Notes under the pieces: generated by a model
The model's input: only the letters and a program-made list of their open reading frames with translations
What the model was told of the DNA's origin: nothing
Database searches by the model: none
Shown here: one piece after another, positions 27,233-36,875 of the stretch
Layout of the letters: every line of letters begins with the position of its first letter
Position numbering within the stretch: position 1 is the stretch's first letter
Assembly (NCBI GenBank): GCA_003342895.1
Contig: PTFA01000031.1
Location: forward strand, 5,560,678 to 5,624,677
Length of the DNA: 64,000 nucleotides
Direction of reading: 5' to 3'
DNA from: Casuarius casuarius
Taxonomy: Eukaryota; Chordata; Aves; Casuariiformes; Casuariidae
Made by a program: the position numbers and the translations under genes

Positions 27233-29467
27233 GTAAAAACTTTAAATCAGTTTTTTTCTTTTAAAACTAAAACTTTTAATTAAGGTGCATGTTGTTGCAT
27301 ATTGCCATGGATGTATGGAATGAATGCATATATAGAGCTTGGCAGCTCATAAAATTTTATAGAAAGAGTCTGAACCATCATTTCTATATTTTTAAGCATG
27401 AACATATATACGTGTACGTATATAAGTATGAACGAACTATATATAGGTACAATTAGTAGACTCGCTTTTAGAAAATAATGTTTTATGTAAAGTTCTGCTT
27501 TACTGTTAAATCTATAATCATCATGGCATGCAAGTATAATATGCTATATCTATAAGCAATAGAAATTATGTGTAAGTGTAAGTGTACCTAATATATATGG
27601 CAAGCAATGCAGACCCCGCATCAAGAAACCAAATATACATATCTATATTTTATGTTGCTATATGCCTATCCCTTACTTTTCATCAGACACTATTGGGATA
27701 GGTGCTATATGAGAACTATAAATAACTGCTCTAATTATGTCATCTGTTAATACATCTAATCATGAATGCATATTTTCATCTCAAATTATTTTTTCGTCCA
27801 ATTAAACTTTTACTTCTATTTCAAGCTGACTTTCAGACTTCATATAATTACAACAGACTTTGGGCTGTTCATGAGATCCAAGAAATTTAGATGTATTATA
27901 GTGAGGTTTGTGTTACAAAGATGTGTTTATAAGAATGGCTGCAGGGTTTATAATGCTGACAGACCCGTAAGTGTAACAGTATATAACAGTATAGTAACTG
28001 AGGTCAGTAAAACACAGATGACGGTGTACTGTAGATGCCTTATAACAGTGAAAGACTTATAAAAGAGCTTAATTGAAAAGGACTTGCAATATATAACATC
28101 TGTAAAACTTTGGTTGATTGTTCAGTTACTTCTGTATGTTTCATTTACTGTAACTATAATTCCTTGCCTGTCTCTCAGACCATGTGCCTGTAGTCATCTC
28201 ACGGAAACCAGAGAACTTACAATGCTTATATTTATTAGTTACTCCTTTCCACTAAAATACAGTGGTTGACAGTAATACAGTGGAAGTGGCATATTGGCTG
28301 GGTAGGAGGTAAGCACACCTGAGAAGACAGAGGTGTGCAAGAGAGAGACTGAAAGAAAGGGAAAGAAAGAGGGTGAATACTAAAAAAGCAGAAGCTGCTC
28401 TAAGAAAAGCTATGAAAGTTAAAGTGCAGTGCGGAAAAACCTCAGAAGTTTGGCTCCGTAAGCCGTAGTTCTCTCCTTCTGCATTACCAAGCCCAAACTT
28501 AAGGGAATTTGCTGACTTTGTCCTTGCTAGATAAGGAACAGAAGGGAGGCACTGCAGAATACAGAAGCAAAATGAAGTCACGACAGTGACACAGGCAACG
28601 CCTTCTCGGTGTAGGGGCAAAACCCTCGCTGGCATAAACTGGCAAGGATGTACCAACGCTTGCTGAAACTCTGGCTTCTGGTAGTATTTTAGATTGCTTT
28701 CCATTCGCGAAGTCTTACTCTAATATTATGATTGCTCTGTGTGGTTTAAATGAATGAAACGAAAAGTGCCTTCTAGCAACAATGGGCCAAATGTATAAGA
28801 TCTTATTCAGCCTTCGCTCAGACAAAATTATTATTGGCATCGATGAGGGATTTGCCGGAGTCAGGAGCAAGTATAATTTGGCCAGATGACATGTTACACT
28901 TTTCATCTTCAAAGCATTTTTCCGGCATTACTTGATTAACCCCAAACCTAAATATATCTGCTTGAGAAATTCTAGGCATAGGCTAGGGCAGAAGCAGGGA
29001 TATTTCTGGTGCAAGGGCAGTGCCTAAGCATGTCGCAGATACGAGCTCCACCACCTCTCGCTCGGGCTTTCAATGCCTCGCTGCATCCTGCAGCTGGAGA
29101 GTGTATCAAGTATTATATAGCCCACCAAACAACAGCGTTATTTTGCTCCCGTCAGATCTCTTGCCAGCGTTGATAACCTCCAGCATTTAAAAGTGAGCAG
29201 AAAAGATCTTTTCTCTTACACTGGAGGCAGAATAATGTTCTGCCCCAAATACTTTGAGCCCCTGCCTTCCGCCCCCTCTCATTCACGAGCTATTTAACAT
29301 GTCTTGCTATCTCTAACAATACCAGACAGGACCTGGAGCAAGGTGCTCATTAATAAAAGGTTTCGCTGTTTTCATTCATTCATGTCTCCTCTGTTTAGTT
29401 AAGCCAGTGACACTGCTGAAGGAANAAAACAAACAAAACAAAAAAAAAGAAAGAAGGAAAAAAAAGA

Positions 29468-29760
29468 GGGGGCGGGAATGACGGCCAGGAGTCAAACAGG
29501 AAAAAAAAAGGAGTAAATTTACAGGAAAGAAAAGAGATTTTAGAAAGGGGGGAGGGCAGAAAACATGAGTAGTGATATTTGAAGAGAGGTGTGTGTTAGG
29601 GGAGCAATGAGCATAAGGAAGCCAGCCTGCCTGTTCCTCCCCCTTCCTAATCATAGCCTTTACTCACAGACAAAACTCCCTCCCTCTCTCATTCACTCAC
29701 TCACTTTAGGCCAATCCGTCCTCTCTCTCTCTCTCCCTCTCTCCCTGTGTCTCTCTCCTA
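29468..29760 (+). promoter_or_regulatory. Possible second INHBA promoter upstream of exon 2
   Basis: A GC box (GGGGCGGG, 29468-29475), a TGACG half-site (29479-29483), a T-box-like AGGTGTGTGTTAGGGG (near 29587), a CCAAT (29711-29715) and a CT dinucleotide tract (29720-29758) lie within 410 bases of exon 2. The grouping resembles a TATA-less promoter that could start transcripts reading straight into exon 2. This is motif inference only. Confidence 0.3.
29720..29758. repeat. CT-rich simple repeat
   Basis: Interrupted (CT)n tract made of CTCTCTCT, CCCTCTCTCCC and TGTGTCTCTCTCC segments. It lies 120 bases upstream of the exon 2 acceptor. Such polypyrimidine tracts are common near vertebrate promoters and are prone to length change. 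Confidence 0.85.
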
Positions 29761-29879
29761 CTCTGAGACAGAGTCAGAACTCTTCTCCCTGACAGCCACA
29801 AACATCTACAGCACTCATTGCATGCAGAGAGGGAACCTGCAAACAAAACTTCACAGAAAACTTTTGGTTCTTTTTCCAG

Positions 29880-30037
29880 AGAATTTGCTGAAGAGAAGGA
29901 AAAACAAACAAACAAACAAACAAAACAAACCAGCCCAAAAAACAAAACAAAACAAAAAAAACAAAAAAACTGTGCGTGAAGGGGGAGGAAAAGCAGGGCC
30001 TTTTAAAAAGGGAATCACAACAACTTTTGCTGCCAGG
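29880..30037 (+). other. INHBA: INHBA exon 2 leader (5' UTR), A-rich
   Basis: This 158-nt leader lies between the acceptor and the start codon. It has no ATG. Bases 29898-29970 are almost only A and C: repeated AAAC units followed by A runs. A GC-richer segment, GTGCGTGAAGGGGGAGG, and CTTTTAAAAAGGGAATCACA follow. The human leader, as I recall it, has the same order of blocks (AGAATTTGCTGAAGAG, long A tract, GCGTGAAGGGGGGAGG), so the A tract appears to be an old feature and not a recent expansion. It could bind poly(A)-binding protein; that is inference. Confidence 0.7.
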
Positions 30038-30425
30038 ATGCCTTTGCTTTTGAAGAGAGGATTTTTGTTGGTGCTTTGCTGGATTATAGTGAGGAGTTCC
30101 CCAACCCCAGGATCCGAAGGGCACAGTTCGGTCACTGACTGTCCATCATGTGCCCTTGCCACGCTCTCCAAGGATGTGCCCAGCTCACAGCCTGAGATGG
30201 TGGAAGCAGTAAAGAAGCACATACTGAACATGTTGCACTTAAGGGACAGACCTAATATCACCCAGCCGGTGCCCAAGGCAGCACTTTTAAATGCCATCAA
30301 GAAACTCCACGTGGGAAAGGTGGGAGAGGATGGCTATGTGGAAATAGAGGATGATGTTGGAAGAAGAGCCGAAATGAATGAAGCTGTGGAGCAAACCTCA
30401 GAAATCATCACTTTTGCGGAATCAG
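30038..30425 (+). CDS. INHBA: Inhibin beta A chain, coding exon 1 (signal peptide and N-terminal prodomain)
   Basis: This exon encodes residues 1-129 and the first base of codon 130 of the activin A precursor, a secreted TGF-beta family ligand. The first 20 or so residues (MPLLLKRGFLLVLCWIIVRS) form a signal peptide with a basic n-region and hydrophobic core. The rest is the start of the prodomain, including the paired cysteines at 35 and 38 (DCPSC) and an N-glycosylation sequon NIT at residue 73. The start ATG has A at -3, and there is no other ATG in the exon 2 leader. The frame is open upstream, but that stretch is A-rich leader sequence without an ATG. The exon ends at a strong donor, CAG/GTGAGT, in phase 1. 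Reading through this donor would add 18 codons to a stop at 30479-30481 and lose the ligand. The prodomain helps folding, dimerisation and matrix targeting in the secretory pathway. Identification is secure. Confidence 0.97.
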
Positions 30426-32093
30426 GTGAGTGCTTAAAAAACAGAACTGTAAAATATCCTTTTTGCCAGAACTGCAGTTAACTTCTTTTCTTCTCCTCAA
30501 CAATAATGTTTTCTGCAAGGGTACAGGAGAGGGCTTGGGGGGAGGGAGAAGGAGGAATGGCATTGGGGTGGGGTGGGGGGACTCAGAAGGAATTTGATTT
30601 TTCTGACTTAGTCTTGGCTACAGATTACACTTGCTAAACACAGACAGCCACACAGTGAGGAAGCTCTCTAACCAATCTCGAGCAGAAAGTCAGGCTGCAA
30701 AGGGGTCCTCCAAACTGTGCTTGTGAAGCCAGAGTACTTGCATTAAAGTACTGGATTGCAGGGCTGATGGTGAAAGAAAAAGGACTGAAACCTTTTGGAG
30801 AGTTTCTAAAGACAGAAAGTGAGCTTTGTACTCTTTGAGAAACAACCCTTTCATGTAAAAATTATAGTGGAAGCTACAAAATCAGATGAAGCAGCTTTAA
30901 CTTGTAGAAGTGAGAGGGCAATTCTGTTTTTTAATTTAACACAGCATCTTCGGCAATAAAGAGTCGCAGGGACTGTCAGATGACTTCCATAGAACTGGAC
31001 AAGTTGTTGTAGCTGATCCAATTTGTAATACAGACTTCTGCATACTGGGAAAAAAAAAGGTTCTGTCCCTAAATCACTCCTGCCAAAAAAATGTAACCTT
31101 CATAGGGTGTATTTTGAACTATTTCACAGATCTGTTTTCTCTGATTCTTATATATTAAGAGTTCAGAATATAGATATTCACTAACTAATAGCTCAAACCC
31201 AAATCATCTGCCTATAGGAAACAACTCTAAAGTTCTATTTTAATGTCTTGCTCCTAAATGAATATGACCGGAACTCATTTTAAGTCTAGGTATATGTATA
31301 TGTTAGTATACACGACTACGCTTATACATGCATTGATATCAATATCTTGCAATATCTTTGCCATCTGACTAACAGCAACTTTTTATGATGCTGTCTAGCC
31401 AAAGCATTTTTCCTGTTGCCAAGACGGTTTTAAAAGAATGTCATTGTTTTGTTTGGTGCAGCATATGGTAGGCAAAGTATGCAAAGGAACTCCAAGCATT
31501 TTTGTTTAAAAGTTTGCTGCAGCAGTATAAACAATTAAGACAACACTCAGAGTTTCCAGTCCTGAAAACCTGTTGACTCAGATGTTCTGTTTGCAGGAAA
31601 GCCATGCACAAGAAGTGTGCATGCTTTTAAGAGCAGACATTCCTGCTGGCTGTCCGACTTCCAACTGTACAAGGAGCCCTTGCCTTTGGCGTCCTTGTCA
31701 ATACACACGTTATCAGTTCTTTCACTAGGAAAGCTCAGGCTTTTCCTTTCTTTCATTCCCTCCACCTCAGTAAGCAGACAGAAGATGTCAATGCAAGTGA
31801 TCATTAGAAGCCAGGGTGGCTCGACCGTAGGGCTCGACCGTAGTTTAGAAACGAGTTTCTAAAAGCAATGAAATCTCTAGGCTATCTACGAGTTGGATTC
31901 CCCACCTGGTTTTCAGCAGTTCGCTCTGAGCACAGTGAAACACATATGGCATGAACAGTGGTTTCTCTTCACTGTGTGAGTCCCAATCATTTGTAAACAC
32001 ATTATTGTCTCTCCTGAGCTCTGACACAAAGGAATTTGGAATTTGATATATGCCTACTCAGTACGACAGCCTCCAACGGCAGCTCCTGAAGCC

Positions 32094-32168
32094 ATTGGCT
32101 CGCGGGGTCACGTGAGCAGCGAAAATCGTGCCATTGCCCGCACACGGGCCAATAGTCCAGCCACCAAT
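32094..32168. promoter_or_regulatory. NF-Y/E-box cluster in INHBA intron 2
   Basis: Within 75 bases there are three CCAAT boxes (ATTGG at 32094-32098, CCAAT at 32149-32153 and at 32164-32168) and a palindromic E-box GTCACGTGA (32107-32115), in a local GC-rich context. A TAACACGTCAG half-CRE follows near 32197. This density is typical of NF-Y-driven promoters or enhancers. No transcript is visible from sequence, and direction cannot be assigned. Confidence 0.4.
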
Positions 32169-35100
32169 CCCCCCCATTGCAAACTACCCAACGCTAACAC
32201 GTCAGTTAGTTTGGTTTACATACCATTGTCTTACCACTGCCAGCCAAATTAATTTACTAAGCCTTATTCTATAGAGCTGCCCTGCTGAACATCTTGGGCA
32301 CACTGTATTCTCATGGCTTTCCTTCCGTGCTGCTGCTCCCTGCTTTGTACTAACCCCATCAGGGAGCCAGGGCAGGAGCCTTCGGCAGGCTGCTCTGGCC
32401 CTGGTTCCCCTACCTGCTAGACTTTTCTTTGGGAGGAGCAATTAAAAACCTAGAAACCAAGTTCTAGGCGTTTGGCTTGTAATGGAAATGTTAACTCCAC
32501 TTTGTGGAGTTTCTGCAAGCTACTGAAACGCCTCTTTCATCCGTAGCTATTCATATCTGGCATCTCTCTAACATCAATAACCCACCGTGCCTTCCAGGTG
32601 CTAACGCTGTAACAGCGTAAGTAAACTTTACCTGGGATCCCTTCCACTCATGCACCAAGAGCGTCAAATATTAAAGGAGTATGATTTGTCCTGTTGAGTG
32701 AAGCGAGGCAAAGAGAAGTCGAGTGACAAGTCACATAGGCAGTATGAGGAAAAAAGACAGTAATAGACTACAGCTACATGGACAGTCCCCACTGTCTGCA
32801 AGAACCGAAAAGAGTAGGGAAAAGTTTTAAGCGCCAAGCGGGAGAATAAACGTGTTACTCTTTCAGTGAAGTTAATGTTCTTCCTGCTTGTAATGTGAAA
32901 CTCCCACCATCTAAAATGAGGGGAATAGGAAATCAATGAAAATGAATGGAAACATCTCACATGGTATCAAATAAATATCCATGGAAAGAGAAATAAGAAA
33001 TTAGGCTTTTTGTTCCTTTGGGTATGATTTGACACAAGCCAGCCATTCGCCCCATACCTTTCAGAAGCCGCATTTACTACTTGCTTTCATTAAAAAAAGT
33101 AGTATTTCCATCTTTCATCAGCCATATCCTCAGACATACAATGAAATGAAGTGAATGAACAAACAGTGCCCTGTGCATGTGGCTCTGGCTTGAGACTACT
33201 ATTTTATAAAATGGACTAAAATTCAAACAAGCATAGGCTTTGGACAACCGGAGGGGAAACTAAATGCCGTGAATTTGTCTGAAGCACAGGTGTAGTTATG
33301 TGCAGGAAATCAGCAAAATAGTTGGCAGGTAGTTTTCACAGCTAACAAATCCAGGCAGATCTTTGCAAACCTAATGACCGCAAGTATTGGGCAAAAGTTT
33401 ACAAATGCACCCTACTGTCCTTTGGCACTCTTACAAGTAAAACACAAAAATGATTTTCTACTTGCATATCAAACTAAGATTACTAACCTCGATCAGTTCT
33501 GCTACAAGTGTAGCTGTGCCAGAGCTCTGTGGCTTACTTCAAGGTCTTAAAAATTGTCTTTTGAGGAGAGGGATCATATACACTCTTGACAAGCAAATCC
33601 AGCAGGTTCCATAACTGAGATAGCCAACACTCATAAAATACAGTTGGCTACTAACTCTGTCATTATTTTAAGCAGATAGCTTATTAGGCAGACCTGGGAT
33701 TTTGCCAAGTGAATTTGATCCTGGCAACTGAACTACCAATGAAATGGGTTGCTAACATCAGCCCCCGAGAGGGTGATGGGAGTTACTGGGAGGAAATACT
33801 GAAATCCAAAAGCTTATAATTAAGAGAACTGTCAGGAAGAAATGAGAAGTGTGACAGCTATTTACACAGCTTCTCCCTTTTTGTATCGCTCCGTACTGAA
33901 TTCACGGTGAACTTATCATTTGATACCTCCACTCCTGTGTGCATACACGTACATACACACTCACATCTTTTCCTAGGAAAATACCTAGTCCTATATGGAA
34001 AAGCGAGCAGTTCAGGAGGGGGAAAAGGATGGGTCATTTCTGCCTCATATCATCAATTTTCTTTCTCAAGGAAATCTACTCAATGGCAGGGATGTCTGTG
34101 CTGAATAACGAATGGCCACGAGAGGGCACACTCCAAAGGCTTTTTGCTCCATGCAAGGCAACGTCCCTGCAAGCCCCTATTTTACCTAATTGGATCCTGA
34201 ATCCCAGAGAACTTTATGCTTATCTGTAGCTTTTCTGAGTGGAGCTCTCGTTTCTCTCTTCTAGTTTATTTAAAAGGCAGAGATTCACTGGCATGGAGAA
34301 GACTGCAAGTAAAATAAAGCAGTGGAAGGAAACAGGCAAAGGGGAGAAAGATAAAGCTGACAAACTGCAGGGTGCTGAAGTTCTGGGAATCTAGAGACAT
34401 CAAAAATGATTATTATTATTTTTTACAAGATATTGAGAAATGTGACCATGAATCATCAGCTGAGCTGATTTTCTCACATCTTTTTTTAATGTAGTCTCCT
34501 TGGCTTTTAGAAAACAAGCCTCTTTTCCCCTTGATTTTGCTTTTTGCTTTGGCATACTTTATCAAAGATTTCAAGTTTAATAAATGAAAGCAAGTTACTT
34601 CCAGAAGAAGAAAGCCATTCTGTATTAATCTGTTTCATTGTATCAAAATGTGAGAATTCTCTGAGGCTGGTTGGTCTGAGAACAATTTAAGAAAGCACAG
34701 ATGAATCTGAGAAGGTGGGAACCAGTTTCGAAAAAGATACCTGAGAGAGAGACAGAAAGTACTCTGTGTGTCCATCTCTGTGTATAGTCATGCGTACAGT
34801 TTTGTATGATAATGCAGCTGGGTATATGTGAATATGCTTTTGCCCGTATGTGTGTGTAAGTGTGTGTACGTCCATACGTATGGGTATGCCAAGGCTCGCA
34901 CACCTATGTACTGATACAGCTGTATCTGCAGCGCTGTGATGTGAATAGATTCCTGCATATAAATATGTGCATTCAGGTGCCTGCCTGTGTGTGCAGGATA
35001 CATTTTTACACAGCATATGTGTAAATTCATGCGTGGATTCATGCCGAGGAATTCTTATGCCTAGATATGTCTATATGTGTATGAAAAGTCAGTCTTATTT

Positions 35101-36664
35101 AATGCAACAGAGCTGTACAAAAGGTAGTTAAGTCTACTGGAAGCAATTGCAAGTTTTGCTATTCAGTTCAGTGCGCTTAGGATTTGGGCCCTAGTGCACA
35201 GAAATTAAACATTCTAGTGAAAAGCGAGTGGCAGCTTCTGATCCACTTTTTGTTAGAATTTTAAAAATGTATTATGAGTTTGTACAAAGAAATTACTCTC
35301 TCTTTTATGAAAAATGAAGACTCAATATTACTTTAAATTACCTTTAAATATGTCATTGGTGCAATTGGCCCTAAACTTTCTTGGAGCTGTTTTAGATGTA
35401 AATGCAAAGGCAAGTAACAAAAAGCCAACCAAACAAACACCTTTTTTGTTTTTAAATATTTAAAGCCATGTGGGGGAAGGGCTTTCAATTTGGAAAGAAC
35501 TCTAAGTTGTGGATGTAAAGTGCTTCCCTCTTGACAAAATACCAGAGGAGAGTCAAGGTTCACCCGAACTGAATTATTTCACATTTTAAATGACCTTGCC
35601 AATGGCCCTTTGGGTTCATTTTCCAAAAAAAAGTATTTAAATAAGGTTGCTGCTGCTCTTCCCCCCACAAATGTTTGGGGACTAGTCGTTTTCCTTATTT
35701 TTCATTTTTGGTTTATTTTTTCTTGCAGTAGAAATCCCCTTTTGCTTGCAGCAAAGGGTATGGGAGCATAAAGATTTGGAGCTTGTTATCTGTGTCATAA
35801 CTGCTCCTTCCTTTGTAAGCAGCAACAGTCACCCACCCAGGGAGGCGAAACAAAACTAGGCAACTTAGATGACCAGTCACATACGAGGGGTAATGAATAG
35901 TTAGAATAAATCATTTGTCAGTGATCCATAGGCTGAAGCACATTCACATAAATGGCCACTGCCTAATCACAGTAATAACACATTTGTAATAATCAGTCTG
36001 CCTAAGGGATAATTGCTAGACGATAAGAGTGCTAAATTCACTGAATAAATTCTACACTGTGAACAATTCATCCAAACTCTAGTGGTCACTCATTAGTAAA
36101 CATTTTGAGCAATTATCTTTCAATAACCACGCTCTTCTCTTCACTCTCTTTAGAGGAACCTTTCTAGTAACCTATTTTTTTTTCCTGTCTCCTGGGGAAC
36201 GGAAATGAGAAGTGAAGAGAAGGATGCTTTTGAATGTAATTACAGATTGGCATGCAGTACAAATTCCCCCAAACCTAAACATAGGCAGTAGTAAAGTTAG
36301 CAACTAAAAAAGGAAAAAAAAGCTTGCTTTGTATGGAAAAACAGCTCACTTACAGTATAACGTAAAAACGGCTCAAAATTAAGCAGCAGTGAAGAATGGA
36401 AATTTAAAGTAACAGCACCTTCTTATACAGTGAGCATTTTCTATGTGAAATTTAAATATTGTGGATTAAGATAAATTAAGAATAAGTCATATTATAATGT
36501 CAGGAAGTATAATGCACTTTCATTGTGAGAAAAGCAGCCATAAGCACTTAAGAGCATATGGTTATGGAAAAAAAATCATTTTATCTATGCTAGCATTTTA
36601 TTCAAAAAAAGCTCCTTTTAGTTCTACAGCTTAGACCCTCCCTAGTACATGTATATAGATTAAA

Positions 36665-36875
36665 CTAACGGGGTCCGATCGGGAAGCACCCTGTAAGTCC
36701 CACATCAAGAGGCTTTGACTGCTCACTTAAAGGCAGCAGTGCTGCAGGCGGGTCGCGAGCCTCGGCAGCGGAGTGCACGTTAGCAGCCAGCTCCCGCCGG
36801 AGAGCAGGGCACCCGGGCAGGCGCCTCTCCACTTCCCCATCAGGTGTCTGTCCCAAAAAGCCGCGTGAGTGCCGC
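36665..36875 (+). promoter_or_regulatory. CpG-rich patch in INHBA intron 2
   Basis: About 15 CpG dinucleotides occur in 210 bases, against an almost CpG-free background. The patch includes GGGTCGCGAGCC, CCCGCCGG and CCGCGTGAGTGCCG. The last contains a good splice-donor match (CGC/GTGAGT, GT at 36865), so this might be a small orphan CpG island with an alternative non-coding exon. No promoter core element is obvious. Confidence 0.35.

Larger units (their letters stand above)
27233..29879 (+). other. INHBA: INHBA intron 1
   Basis: The 2.65-kb intron separates the non-coding exon from exon 2. Donor GTAAAAAC is followed by a T-rich run; the acceptor is preceded by the pyrimidine tract TTCTTTTTCC. 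The first kilobase is very AT-rich with many TATA/ATAC steps (27390-27600). The last 600 bases are purine-rich and pyrimidine-rich, with a GC box at 29468-29475, a CCAAT at 29711 and a CT repeat at 29720-29758. A 150-codon antisense reading frame at 28252-28704 has a leucine/serine-rich, low-complexity composition and no family features, so I do not call it a gene. One ambiguous base sits at 29425. Confidence 0.65.

Noticed and set aside
28252..28704. 150-codon antisense frame in INHBA intron 1
   Set aside because: Leucine/serine-rich low complexity from a purine-rich tract (TTTSLSFSLSLA-like), no domain, no splice or promoter context.
29747..30037. An in-frame open extension upstream of the INHBA start codon, including a CTG near 29890
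   Set aside because: The extension has no ATG within the exon 2 leader, is lysine/asparagine/threonine biased because of the A/C tract, and crosses the exon 2 acceptor. The ATG at 30038 gives a normal signal peptide and family-standard length.
30426..30481. Read-through of the exon 2 donor, giving a 147-residue truncated product
   Set aside because: The donor is strong (CAG/GTGAGT), and splicing restores a perfect family match. Intron retention cannot be judged from sequence.
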